64,000 nt of DNA. It comes from an uncultured Clostridia bacterium (lineage in GTDB: Bacteria; Bacillota; Clostridia; Oscillospirales; Oscillospiraceae). Under the pieces are notes generated by a model. It had not been told where the DNA came from, made no database searches, and saw only the letters and a list, made by a program, of their open reading frames with translations. Position numbers and translations under genes: made by a program. The stretch covers positions 1 to 64,000 of the forward strand of contig CAMCRV010000006.1 in NCBI GenBank assembly GCA_945877365.1, given 5' to 3'. Position 1 is the stretch's first letter. Every line of letters starts with the position of its first letter. Of the stretch, positions 9,200 through 17,257 are shown piece after piece.

Positions 9200-10551
9200 T
9201 GCATATGGGCAAGTATTTTGGAACCGACGGCTTCCGGGGAGAGGCCAACAAGAATCTGACTTTTGAGCACGCTGTGAAAATCGGCCGTTTTCTGGGCTGG
9301 TACTACGGCGCGAGACTGGATAAAAAGGCAAAGGTGGTCATCGGCAAGGATACCAGAAGATCCTCCTATATGTTTGAGTACGCCCTGTGTACCGGCCTGA
9401 TGGCCAGCGGTGCAGATGCCTACATCATGCATGTCACCACCACCCCCTCCGTGGCCTACATCACCCGGGTGGATGACTTTGACTGCGGTATTATGATCTC
9501 CGCCTCCCACAACCCCTTCTACGACAACGGCATCAAGCTGCTCAACGGCAACGGCGAGAAGATGGATGAGGAGACCATCCTGAAGGTGGAGGAGTATATC
9601 GACGGTCTGGTGGAGATTCCCATTGCCCATCGGGACGGCATCGGCAGAACCGTGGACTATGTGGCCGGACGGAACCGCTATATCGGCTACCTGATCTCCA
9701 TGAGCAAGTACAGCTTCAAGAATGTGAAGGTGGGTCTGGATGTGGCCAACGGCGCCGCATGGCAGATCGCCAAGGGCGTGTTCGATGCCCTGGGCGCCAA
9801 GACCTATGTCATCAACGATGCCCCCAACGGCTACAACATCAACACCGACTGCGGCAGCACCCATGTGGAGCATCTGCAGAAGTTCGTGGTGGACAACGGC
9901 CTGGACATCGGCTTTGCCTATGACGGCGATGCCGACCGCTGCTTCTGCGTGGATGAAAAGGGCAATGTCATCACCGGCGACCACATCCTGTACATCTACG
10001 GCCTGTACATGAAGGAGCGTGGCAAGCTGATGAACAACAAGGTGGTCACCACGGTGATGAGTAACTTCGGCCTCTACAAGGCTCTGGACAAGGTGGGCAT
10101 CGAGTACGAAAAGACCAAGGTGGGCGACAAGTATGTCTATGAGAACATGGTCACCAACGGCCACCGCATCGGCGGCGAGCAGTCCGGCCATATCATCTTC
10201 ACCAAGTACGCCACCACCGGCGACGGTATCCTCACCTCCCTGAAGCTGATGGAGGTGATGCTGGCCAAGGAGAAGCCCATGAGCGAGCTGGCGGCTCCCG
10301 TGGTGTTCTATCCCCAGGTGCTGAAAAATGTCCGGGTCAAGTCCAAGCCCGAGGCACAGCAGGATCCCGATGTGCAGAAGGCCGTGGCAGATGTTGCCGA
10401 GGTTCTGGGAGACACCGGTCGGATTCTTGTCCGGGAATCCGGCACCGAGCCTGTGATCCGGGTCATGGTGGAGGCGGACACCGAGGAAATCTGCGAAAAA
10501 TATGTGGATCAGGTGATTTCTGTCATCGCGGCCAAGGGTCATCTGGCATAA
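9199..10551 (+). CDS. glmM: Phosphoglucosamine mutase
   Basis: 450 residues, full length. GlmM interconverts glucosamine-6-phosphate and glucosamine-1-phosphate for UDP-GlcNAc and peptidoglycan. The active-site serine loop ISASHNP has Ser103. The metal loop DGDADR is at 242-247, the sugar loop GGEQSGH is present, and the C-terminal phosphate site RESGTEPVIRV is intact. All key residues are in place. Second gene under the glmS ribozyme, which controls flux by degrading the whole mRNA. It lies inside the candidate element although this is normally an essential core gene. Confidence 0.93.
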   Translation: MHMGKYFGTDGFRGEANKNLTFEHAVKIGRFLGWYYGARLDKKAKVVIGKDTRRSSYMFEYALCTGLMASGADAYIMHVTTTPSVAYITRVDDFDCGIMISASHNPFYDNGIKLLNGNGEKMDEETILKVEEYIDGLVEIPIAHRDGIGRTVDYVAGRNRYIGYLISMSKYSFKNVKVGLDVANGAAWQIAKGVFDALGAKTYVINDAPNGYNINTDCGSTHVEHLQKFVVDNGLDIGFAYDGDADRCFCVDEKGNVITGDHILYIYGLYMKERGKLMNNKVVTTVMSNFGLYKALDKVGIEYEKTKVGDKYVYENMVTNGHRIGGEQSGHIIFTKYATTGDGILTSLKLMEVMLAKEKPMSELAAPVVFYPQVLKNVRVKSKPEAQQDPDVQKAVADVAEVLGDTGRILVRESGTEPVIRVMVEADTEEICEKYVDQVISVIAAKGHLA

Positions 10552-10590
10552 CCCCTTCGGAATCATTTTTAGCCGAGAGGGGGAGAAACT

Positions 10591-11082
10591 ATGTGTGGAA
10601 TTGTAGGCTTTACAGGCGCTCAGCAGGCAGCACCGATTCTGCTGGAGAGCCTTTCCAAGCTGGAATACCGGGGCATCGACTATGCGGTGGGTCTGGAGGG
10701 AAGCCTGAAGCTGAAGGAAATCAGCTACATCCACAGCGAGGCCTATGCCGCAGGGGAGCTGAAGCACGGCACCATCAGCCTCATCGAGGATGGAACGCTG
10801 GTGATTGGCATTCTGACCCAGAGCGAGCTGTATGAGAAAACCATCAGCAACATGGTGGAATGCAAGAGCCGCGGTGCGTATCTCATGGGTCTGACCACCT
10901 TTGGCAAATACGAGACGGAAGACCACGCGGATTTCACGGTGTATGTGCCTAAGGTGGATGAGCACTTTGTGGGCAGCCTTGCGGTGATCCCGCTGCAGCT
11001 GCTGGGCTACTATGTGAGCGTGGCAAAGGGACTGGATGTGGATAAGCCCCGGAATCTGGCCAAGAGTGTGACGGTGGAGTAA
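10591..11082 (+). pseudogene. glmS: glmS with a large internal in-frame deletion
   Basis: Glucosamine-6-phosphate synthase is normally about 600 residues. Here 163 remain. Residues 1-30 are the true N-terminus (MCGIVGFTG with catalytic Cys2, then LSKLEYRG). From IDYAVGLEGSLKLKEISYIH onward it is the last part of the second SIS (isomerase) domain, ending KSVTVE. Roughly 440 residues are gone, with the reading frame kept. The joint at RG/IDYAVG (about 10667-10676) can be explained by a short repeat, because intact GlmS has an RG motif on both sides. No glutaminase or isomerase activity is expected. Confidence 0.88.
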
Positions 11083-11130
11083 AGCTCCGGTGTTTTCCAT
11101 TCGGGGCTGCAGATCCGACAGAAAGTGCAA

Positions 11131-11165
11131 ATATCCCCCTTCCGAAGTTTTCGGAAGGGGGATAT
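11131..11165 (+). terminator. Hairpin terminator after glmS remnant
   Basis: A 15-bp perfect stem: 11131-11145 pairs with 11151-11165, loop AGTTT. Only a short T run follows. Confidence 0.65.
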
Positions 11166-11201
11166 TTTACGCAAAATGTGGTTGCTTTGGTGAATCCTGT
11201 T

Positions 11202-11309
11202 ATGAAACATTTTTTGGTGTTTATCGACTATCCCACCGGAAAGCGCATCCCCAAGGACTCCCTGCAATGGTACGGACAGGTGGTTCGCGGCGGCGGTATT
11301 CCTGACTAA
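11202..11309 (+). pseudogene. 3' remnant of a family 1 glycoside hydrolase gene
   Basis: 35 codons from ATG 11202 to TAA 11309. The segment VFIDYPTGKRIPKDSLQWYG matches the closing motif of GH1 beta-glucosidases (V-D-Y-x-T-x-K-R-x-P-K-D-S-x-x-W-Y). The other roughly 420 residues are absent. A strong terminator follows directly, as it would for the complete gene. This is sequence-based recognition of a short fragment. Confidence 0.6.
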
Positions 11310-11313
11310 ATAG

Positions 11314-11357
11314 CAAAGCCCCTTCCCTGCCTGAATCCGGGCAGGGAAGGGGCTTTG
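11314..11357 (+). terminator. Terminator behind the GH1 remnant
   Basis: An 18-bp perfect stem, 11314-11331 with 11340-11357, followed by T-rich sequence. Confidence 0.75.
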
Positions 11358-11539
11358 TTTGTGGCGGCAGATGGCCGTGAAGCAGCATTGCCGAATCTGT
11401 GAGTTTCGGGATAGAAAATCGCATATTCCCGTCTTATCAGGAAATCCGTATGAGAAATTCCTTGCCAATTTGGAAAATGCGTTATAAAATAGGAATAGCT
11501 CTTTTGGATAATCCAGAAAACGCGTTAAGGAGGAACCAT

Positions 11540-12406
11540 ATGAAAGCAAAGGTTTATTTTTCCCGCACCATTACCCCGGAAAAGGTTCTGGAGCTGTACA
11601 GGCTGGTGGGGAAGGAGCTGCCCGGAAAAGTGGCAGTGAAGGTACATTCCGGAGAAAAGGGAAACCAGAATTTCCTCCGGCCGGACTTCTGGAAAAATAT
11701 CATCGAGTCTGTGGGCGGCACGGTGGTGGAGTGCAACACCGCCTATGACGGCGCCCGGAATACCACATCGAAGCATTTGAAACTTCTCGACGAGCACGGC
11801 TGGAACCGGTATTTCCCGGTTGACCTTCTGGATGCGGAAGGCCCGGATCTGGAGCTTCCGATCCCCAACGGCAAGGTGATCCGGAAAAACTATGTGGGCA
11901 AGGATATTGTCCATTACGACTCCATGCTGGTGCTGTCTCACTTCAAGGGACATCCCATGGGCGGCTACGGCGGAGCCCTGAAGCAGCTGTCCATCGGCGT
12001 AGGTTCTTCCTACGGAAAGGCCTACATCCACGGTGCAGGCGACCCAAAACAGATCTGGACGGCGGATCATGATTCCTTTCTGGAAGCCATGGCGGATGCG
12101 GCAGGCTCTGTGGTGGACTTTTTCCACGGCAATCTGGTGTACATCAATGTTATGAAGAACATGAGTGTGGACTGCGACTGCTGCGCCGTTGCGGAAGATC
12201 CCTGCATTGCAGATATCGGCATTCTGGCTTCCACCGATCCCATTGCCATCGATCAGGCCTGCATCGATCTGGTATATGCCTGCACCGATCCCGGCAAGCC
12301 CCATCTGCTGGAACGGATTGAAAGCCGAAACGGTGTCCATACCATTGAGGCTGCCGCCGCTCTGGGCTATGGAACCAGAGAGTATGAGCTGGTGGAAGTG
12401 GAATAA
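11540..12406 (+). CDS. DUF362 domain protein
   Basis: 288 residues from ATG 11540, preceded by aaggaggaacc. An in-frame extension upstream to 11399 lacks a ribosome-binding site and is rejected. The whole product is one DUF362 domain (KVHSGEKGNQNFLRPDFWKN, LSHFKGHPMGGYGGALKQLS, and a late SVDCDCCAVAEDPCIADIGI). Related proteins are often fused to 4Fe-4S ferredoxin domains; none is fused here, but a cysteine cluster (C-D-C-C) remains. The biochemical role is unknown. Preceded by a possible promoter (TTGCCA 11462, TATAAA 11483). Confidence 0.85.
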   Translation: MKAKVYFSRTITPEKVLELYRLVGKELPGKVAVKVHSGEKGNQNFLRPDFWKNIIESVGGTVVECNTAYDGARNTTSKHLKLLDEHGWNRYFPVDLLDAEGPDLELPIPNGKVIRKNYVGKDIVHYDSMLVLSHFKGHPMGGYGGALKQLSIGVGSSYGKAYIHGAGDPKQIWTADHDSFLEAMADAAGSVVDFFHGNLVYINVMKNMSVDCDCCAVAEDPCIADIGILASTDPIAIDQACIDLVYACTDPGKPHLLERIESRNGVHTIEAAAALGYGTREYELVEVE

Positions 12407-12473
12407 GCATCCGAAAAACAGGGAACGGGGAAGGCATCCCTGTGAACCCTGCTGCCTTCATGGATTTGCAGAA

Positions 12474-12507
12474 AAAGGGCTTACTGTCATACGACGGTAA
12501 GCCCTTT
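12474..12507 (-). terminator. Terminator of the wall-hydrolase-like gene
   Basis: AAAGGGCTTAC (12474-12484) pairs with GTAAGCCCTTT (12497-12507). On the minus strand a T run follows. Confidence 0.7.
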
Positions 12508-12525
12508 CGGCGGTTTGGGTATGGA

Positions 12526-13263
12526 CTACTTAACGGTCTTTTCGTGCCATTTCTGCTTGGCGGTGGCGGTAAACTGGTTGCGCAGGGTAATAGAGCCGTC
12601 GTCATTGAGGACAAACCAGAGCATATCGTTGTCCACAGGACGCAGATCACCGTTGGCCTGGATCTCCAGTACCTGCTTTGCAATGGCATAGGTGCTGTCG
12701 AAATAGGGGGTATTCTCATCGTAGCCCTGCCACTGGTTCGGCCGGGCAATTTCGTCCAGCAGGCTCTGGCCATAGCCGTTGGCCTGATCCTCAGAGCGGT
12801 TGATGGCTACCCACATAATGACGGTTTTTACATTGTCGGACCGTCCTGCACCTACGCTGTCAGCCAGCTTGGCAAGGGCCACAGCCTCCGGGATCAGTGC
12901 TTCCGGTATGGGAGTGGTTTCCTCCTCCGGCAGAGTTTCTGCGGCGATAACCTCCGGCGTGGTTTCCACAGGGGGTTCTGTCTTCTGCTTTCCGGGAAGA
13001 AGCGCCAGAATGAAAAGCAGGATGAGCAGCGGCGACCATAGCCGGATGTCATAATACCAGCGCACATCTTTTCCAAGGCTGCGCAGGAAGGCAAAAATGG
13101 GGTTTTGCTTTTGCGGCTTTCTTCTTCTGCGCTCAATTCTGGGTTCCGGTCTGGGCTCCGTCTTCGGTTCTGCCTCAAGTTCTGCTTGGGGCTGTGTCTG
13201 AGGCTCTGCCTGAGACTGTGCCTGGGGTTCGGTTCTGGATTCTTCGTTCAGTGTCGGATCCAT
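12526..13263 (-). CDS. Membrane-anchored cell wall hydrolase-like protein
   Basis: 245 residues, start ATG 13263 behind AGAAGGAG. A low-complexity head (about 1-45) of E-P/Q-P/A repeats and a basic patch (RIERRRRKPQKQ) precede one membrane helix (about 75-90) and an acidic Thr/Pro linker. The C-terminal part (about 125-245, VKTVIMWVAINRSEDQANGY, PNQWQGYDENTP) resembles SleB/CwlJ-type cell-wall hydrolases. The expected outside location suits such a role. The assignment is moderate because the catalytic Glu cannot be verified by eye. Confidence 0.55.
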   Translation of the reverse strand: MDPTLNEESRTEPQAQSQAEPQTQPQAELEAEPKTEPRPEPRIERRRRKPQKQNPIFAFLRSLGKDVRWYYDIRLWSPLLILLFILALLPGKQKTEPPVETTPEVIAAETLPEEETTPIPEALIPEAVALAKLADSVGAGRSDNVKTVIMWVAINRSEDQANGYGQSLLDEIARPNQWQGYDENTPYFDSTYAIAKQVLEIQANGDLRPVDNDMLWFVLNDDGSITLRNQFTATAKQKWHEKTVK

Positions 13264-13798
13264 AATATCATCTCCTTCTGTTTTCGCCGTGAGATTCTAA
13301 ATATCGGCGAGTTCCTCCGGGTTTCATAATAATATGATTCCGGTGAATAACGAGTCGAAATCTGTGAGGAAAAGAAAAACTTCCTCTTCGGGAAATAGAA
13401 TAACATATTACAGCAAAAAAGTCAAATTTTATTCGTTTTTCAGACATAACTGAAACTTTTTATGAAATTATGTAAACAAAAGAATCTCCCAAAGCCTTTT
13501 TGAGACAGCCATCCGCGCAGTTCTGAAAGAGATAAATTGTCATTTGTGGGGATGCCCCCACGGGCAATGCGAGCCTTCGCCCGGGTGATGATCTTTCCAT
13601 CCTTTGGGCACGCCCGGTTCGTTTTTGCGGTGGTGGTCTATTCTATATAACCTACGCAGTTCCGGTCGAGGGGCCCAAAGGATGTGGATTGTCTACCTGC
13701 AGTTCGTAACGAATTGTCAGCGGCGACTCGCCGCCAAATTCCAGTTTATCAACCGGCTGCGCAAAGCCGATAAGCAGATAAGATTTTAATCGACAGTA
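13264..13798. other. 535-bp non-coding space with inverted repeats
   Basis: No credible gene. The first 220 bp are AT-rich. CATCCTTTGGGC (13599-13610) pairs with GCCCAAAGGATG (13673-13684). A 50-bp segment (13732-13781) recurs in inverted orientation at 32752-32801 with 47 of 50 bases identical. Confidence 0.6.
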
Positions 13799-15307
13799 TT
13801 ACTTTGCAGGATTCTGCAGCTTTTTTAGAACAATCCCAACCACCCCGTTTTTGTTCACGCGGATATGATCCACAATCCGGCGAAGCTCGGTGTTGGTCAC
13901 AGTCTCCAGATCCAGAAACCGCCGGATCTCCTGGGTGTATGCATCAGAAATGAACTGTCCATTGCATTTCAGCCGATGGGGCTGTTTCCGGCGTGCCAAT
14001 TCGATATCCAGTCCGGCAAGCTGCTTTTCGATTGCCTGAACCTTTTCCTTCAGTGCGTCCAGAGAAATCAGGTCATTGGCATACATCTCCCGAAATCTGT
14101 CTCGCCGGCGGATCAGATGGGTGCGCTGCTGTTCCAGCATCTGCCGGCCTGACGCAGAGGCATCCCCCTGAGGAAGGGAGGCTTCCAGATAGGACAGAAT
14201 CCCGGCGACAAAGGCATCCGGATCCCGTATCTGGGAGAAAAGATAGGTTCTCAGCTGTTCCAGCAGCTCCGGCTCATCCAGAGAAACGGTGTTATCGCAC
14301 CGTTGGGCGGTATAGTGGTCGTTGGTGGCGCAGTGCCAGTAGACCCGGGTGTTGGCGTAAGTATAGGTTTTCCGGCAAAAGGATCTGCCGCAGTGCTCAC
14401 ACTTGATGAGGGTGGAAAACAGGTGCTTGCCGCTGTATCTTCCCTGACGGAAGGGCTCCCCGGAGTCGTATTGGACACGCCGGGATTCCAGGATTTCCTG
14501 AGTCCGCCGAAAAACTGCCGCACTTACAATGGCCCAGGAGGGACGCTCATGAAAAAAATGCTCATCTTCCGGCAGGCTGACCTGTTTTCCGGTGAGATAA
14601 TCCTGGATTTCATACTTATGGTTAATCAGAACGCCGCTGTAGATGGGGTTTGTGAGAACCCGCCGGACAGCCCGGGCATTCCAGTCGCTTCCCAGTTTGG
14701 TCTTGGCCTGCTCCCGATTCAGAGTCAGGCTGATGCTGCGGCACCCCAGCCCCTGTTCTGTATACAGGTAAAAGATCCTGCGAACAATCCGGGCCTCCTC
14801 CGGATTGATGGACAGGGTAAAATTGTCAATCCGGTCATAGCCGAAGATCCTCTGGGGAACCCGCCCCTTTTCCGCATTGATCCGTTTTCCGAACTTGGTT
14901 CGCTTGGAAATATTGGCGGATTCTTCCTGCGCCATGGCACCAAAGATGGTCAGCACAAATTCGCTGTCCCCCAGGGAATCCATGTTGGCATTGAGGAAGA
15001 GAACGGTTATGCCCAGGGCTTTGAGCTGACGGATGCTCACCAGAAAATCCACGGTGTTCCGGGCCAGACGGCTGATATCCTTGACGACTACCATGGAGAA
15101 CAGATTTTTCTGGGCATCGTGCATCATGCGGTTGAATGCATCCCGATTTTTCAGGGATGTTCCGGAAATGCCCTCATCGGCGTACAGCCGAACCAGGTCA
15201 TAGCCGTTGCGGCTGGCGTAGGCAGTAAAAAAAGCCTTCTGGTTTTCCAGACTGTCCAGCTGTTCTTCTTTGCTGGTACTTACCCGGCAGTAGGCGGCAA
15301 TTTTCAT
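13799..15307 (-). CDS. Large serine recombinase
   Basis: 502 residues. The N-terminal resolvase domain has catalytic Ser10 (MKIAAYCRVSTSKEEQ) and the arginine motif KDISRLARN. The recombinase domain follows (GYDRIDNFTLSINPEEARIV), then a zinc ribbon (CEHCGRSFCRKT ... YWHCATND ... RCDN) and a coiled coil (about 395-450). This is the architecture of phage-type integrases that recombine short attP/attB sites without replication. It lies next to one proposed element end, and its start overlaps the preceding small gene (ATGA). It appears intact. Confidence 0.93.
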   Translation of the reverse strand: MKIAAYCRVSTSKEEQLDSLENQKAFFTAYASRNGYDLVRLYADEGISGTSLKNRDAFNRMMHDAQKNLFSMVVVKDISRLARNTVDFLVSIRQLKALGITVLFLNANMDSLGDSEFVLTIFGAMAQEESANISKRTKFGKRINAEKGRVPQRIFGYDRIDNFTLSINPEEARIVRRIFYLYTEQGLGCRSISLTLNREQAKTKLGSDWNARAVRRVLTNPIYSGVLINHKYEIQDYLTGKQVSLPEDEHFFHERPSWAIVSAAVFRRTQEILESRRVQYDSGEPFRQGRYSGKHLFSTLIKCEHCGRSFCRKTYTYANTRVYWHCATNDHYTAQRCDNTVSLDEPELLEQLRTYLFSQIRDPDAFVAGILSYLEASLPQGDASASGRQMLEQQRTHLIRRRDRFREMYANDLISLDALKEKVQAIEKQLAGLDIELARRKQPHRLKCNGQFISDAYTQEIRRFLDLETVTNTELRRIVDHIRVNKNGVVGIVLKKLQNPAK

Positions 15308-15411
15308 GTATCTGCCCTCAGCAGCTTCTCCAGCAGAATAGCCTTCAGCGCCGCCTCAACAGCCTGAGGGAGATTGGGGTTTTCAAAGGTATAGGTAACG
15401 GGTTTTGACAC
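15304..15411 (-). CDS. 35-residue protein coupled to the recombinase
   Basis: GTG start at 15409-15411, eight bases after AGGAGG. The product runs MSKPVTYTFENPNLPQAVEA to KLLRADT and overlaps the recombinase start by 4 bases (ATGA). Tight coupling suggests that it sets recombinase expression or acts as a partner such as a directionality factor. No known family is recognised. Confidence 0.6.
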   Translation of the reverse strand: MSKPVTYTFENPNLPQAVEAALKAILLEKLLRADT

Positions 15412-15498
15412 AGGTCAAACCTCCTTTCACTTGCCAGTTTATGGCCCGGGAGGGCGATCATGACACGGCTGGCGAGCGTTTCCGGCAACAGAACATAT

Positions 15499-15975
15499 CT
15501 ATTTGGTGCGATCAGCCTCCACCACTGCCGTGGGCAGGTTAGCGTGGAGGGTGGTCATCCCGTCGCTCTGGCCAAGCCGGGTGTCGCTGCGGAAGATATG
15601 CGCCTTGCTCTCCTCGCCGCACAGGACGGCCCGCTTGGAGAAAACGGCCAGTCCATAGAGTGTGGCAGGGCGGACGCTTCCCACAACCGCATCCGCCAGA
15701 ATCCGGTAGTAGAAGGTTACATCGATGCAGTAGTGATTCCGGTCGAAAGCCACAGGCTCCACTTCAATATTGGTGTAGATCAGCTCAGCGCAGCGAACCC
15801 GGGCGTTGGCCGCATTATCCAGCAGTGCCTGAGATCCGGTGGTTAAGTATACCCGCAGATCCTCCACACAGTCCTTATCCCGGCAGGAATCTGTGATTTT
15901 TCGGGTGTCGATGGACATGGCCTGCCGCAGGTCGCTGGGATTGCACCGCATGGCAGGCGTGGTCTGTTCGGACAT
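15499..15975 (-). pseudogene. N-terminal half of a split conserved gene
   Basis: 158 codons from ATG 15975, preceded by TAGGAGGTAG. Conserved features include SIDTRKITDSCRDKDCVEDL and a beta-rich part (IEVEPVAFDRNHYCIDVTFY). The family signal stops abruptly at NLPTAVVE (residue 153). The last residues, ADRTK, come from inserted DNA beyond the core 15516-15522. The missing half lies at 7401-7771. Function unknown; I recognise the family only as a Clostridia conserved protein with many cysteines. If the intervening DNA is excised the gene becomes intact (276 residues). Confidence 0.75.
15516..15522. repeat. Direct-repeat core at the recombinase-side element end
   Basis: CCTCCAC, identical to 7772-7778. 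The inverted arm TTTGGTGC lies inside at 15502-15509. Confidence 0.65.
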
Positions 15976-16113
15976 GAAACTACCTCCTATAGGAAAGTAT
16001 AAGCGTTTTTTCGCCTATAGGACAGTTTATGCACCGACCCGGAGGAGGTGCAGGACTATAAAAAGCAACTGCCCAAACCTTCCTCTGCCCTTCACAGATG
16101 AACAAAGCAAACA

Positions 16114-16153
16114 GCGCCCATAAGAAATAGTTTACACCATTTCTTATGGGCGC
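16114..16153. terminator. Inverted repeat, probable terminator
   Basis: GCGCCCATAAGAAAT (16114-16128) pairs perfectly with 16139-16153. It sits downstream of the acyltransferase gene (minus strand), with no clear T run. The rest of the 15976-16247 spacer shows nothing else recognisable. Confidence 0.5.
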
Positions 16154-16247
16154 AACATTCTTGCTGACACCGGCAACCTATGAATGACTGCGATCATCAG
16201 AACTGTCAAAATACAGAACTGCTATCCCGGTGGAGGAGAATGCCGGA

Positions 16248-17171
16248 TTAAAACAGGAGTTTGACCAGTTTTGTGTTTTTAAAGGAAAGGTAAAAAATCG
16301 CCGGAAAGGTCCATACGCAAAGTAGGGTAACCCAGTTTATCCACATCCCCTGAATGTGAAGGATCCAGGCAATCTTCATTACAACCGCGATAATTCCGTA
16401 TTGCATCAGATATATTGCGGAACTGATTCCCCTGAAATATCTGGTATCGATATTTGGGTTCCAGCTGCGGAATGCAAGAACCAGATAATAGGTGAACAAT
16501 GGAAGAAAAAGATACATACTACGATCATCACTAGGTGACACATGGGCACCAACGAAACTGATTTCTGCCCATAATATCCCCCCGAATAGGAACAAAAGCG
16601 GCATGGAAGCTGTTTCCTGCTTTCGGGTTGCTTCCCCAATGCACATGAGAGGCAGGGCAAAAAAGATGCCATTACGGGTTGTAAGGAATATGGATTCATA
16701 CAACGGACAGCCACCAATCAGCCATTGATATGCCCCCCCAAAAATGGTTCCCCAAATGTACAGCAGGACAGCAGCGTATTGCAGTGCCTTCCGATTTCGG
16801 ACAAGACAGAAAGGAATGGCAGCAATAAGCAACGAAGTGAGGAACCAGAGGTAAGCTGGTGTTTGAAACAGAAACTCTCGTAAGGGAATCCCACCCGATT
16901 GAAAAACAAATAACGGCATATAAATGATGAGCCATACAAGCAGCAGCCTGCCTGTATTCCATACATACCGCCTGAATGCTTCCCTGTGCCCTCTTTTGTT
17001 TATGGACTCGGCCAGAAACATTCCCGACACCGCAAAGAAAAATGGCACACCCAGCCGTGACAGGTACTGCCTTATGAAATCCACAACAGTCCCGGAAAGC
17101 CCAATATGCAACATTGGGATCAGGCAGGCAAAGAAAACTCTGCCAACATCTATTCCTCTGTAATTTCTCAT
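16248..17171 (-). CDS. Acyltransferase family 3 membrane protein
   Basis: 307 residues with about nine to ten membrane segments. The N-terminal signature (MRNYRGIDVGRVFFACLIPM then LHIG and a GVPFFFAVSGMFLAE segment) is typical of acyltransferase-3 proteins, which transfer acyl groups to sugars of exported polysaccharides, or form the membrane part of VanT-like racemases. No racemase domain is attached. Base composition is more AT-rich than its neighbours, so it may be acquired. The substrate is unknown. Confidence 0.8.
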   Translation of the reverse strand: MRNYRGIDVGRVFFACLIPMLHIGLSGTVVDFIRQYLSRLGVPFFFAVSGMFLAESINKRGHREAFRRYVWNTGRLLLVWLIIYMPLFVFQSGGIPLREFLFQTPAYLWFLTSLLIAAIPFCLVRNRKALQYAAVLLYIWGTIFGGAYQWLIGGCPLYESIFLTTRNGIFFALPLMCIGEATRKQETASMPLLFLFGGILWAEISFVGAHVSPSDDRSMYLFLPLFTYYLVLAFRSWNPNIDTRYFRGISSAIYLMQYGIIAVVMKIAWILHIQGMWINWVTLLCVWTFPAIFYLSFKNTKLVKLLF

Positions 17172-17257
17172 CCGGATGTCTCCTTTTCAATGATCCTTCC
17201 TCCTCAAATTTTGAGAGGGGAGGATTCCTTTGCAAACAGGTATCGTCTGGATTCAGA

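Larger units (their letters stand above)
7772..15522. mobile_element. Candidate 7.7-kb serine-recombinase element splitting a gene
   Basis: The two halves of one minus-strand gene lie outside both ends, and the only direct repeat exactly at the break is CCTCCAC (7772-7778, 15516-15522). The repeat-to-repeat distance is 7744 bp. Just inside the ends are inverted 8-mers, GCACCAAA (7784-7791) and TTTGGTGC (15502-15509), each 5-6 bases from the core. Rejoined ends would form a roughly symmetric attP-like site with an asymmetric centre, as serine integrases require. The recombinase gene (13799-15307) lies about 100 bp from one end. The cargo includes the glm operon, which looks like a core chromosomal operon, so capture or relocation of chromosomal DNA is possible. 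Boundaries are inferred. Confidence 0.7.

Noticed and set aside
13599-13684. Inverted repeat as a possible phase-variation switch of the recombinase
   Set aside because: No promoter or gene lies between the arms and the arms are only 12 bp, so a simple hairpin is more likely.
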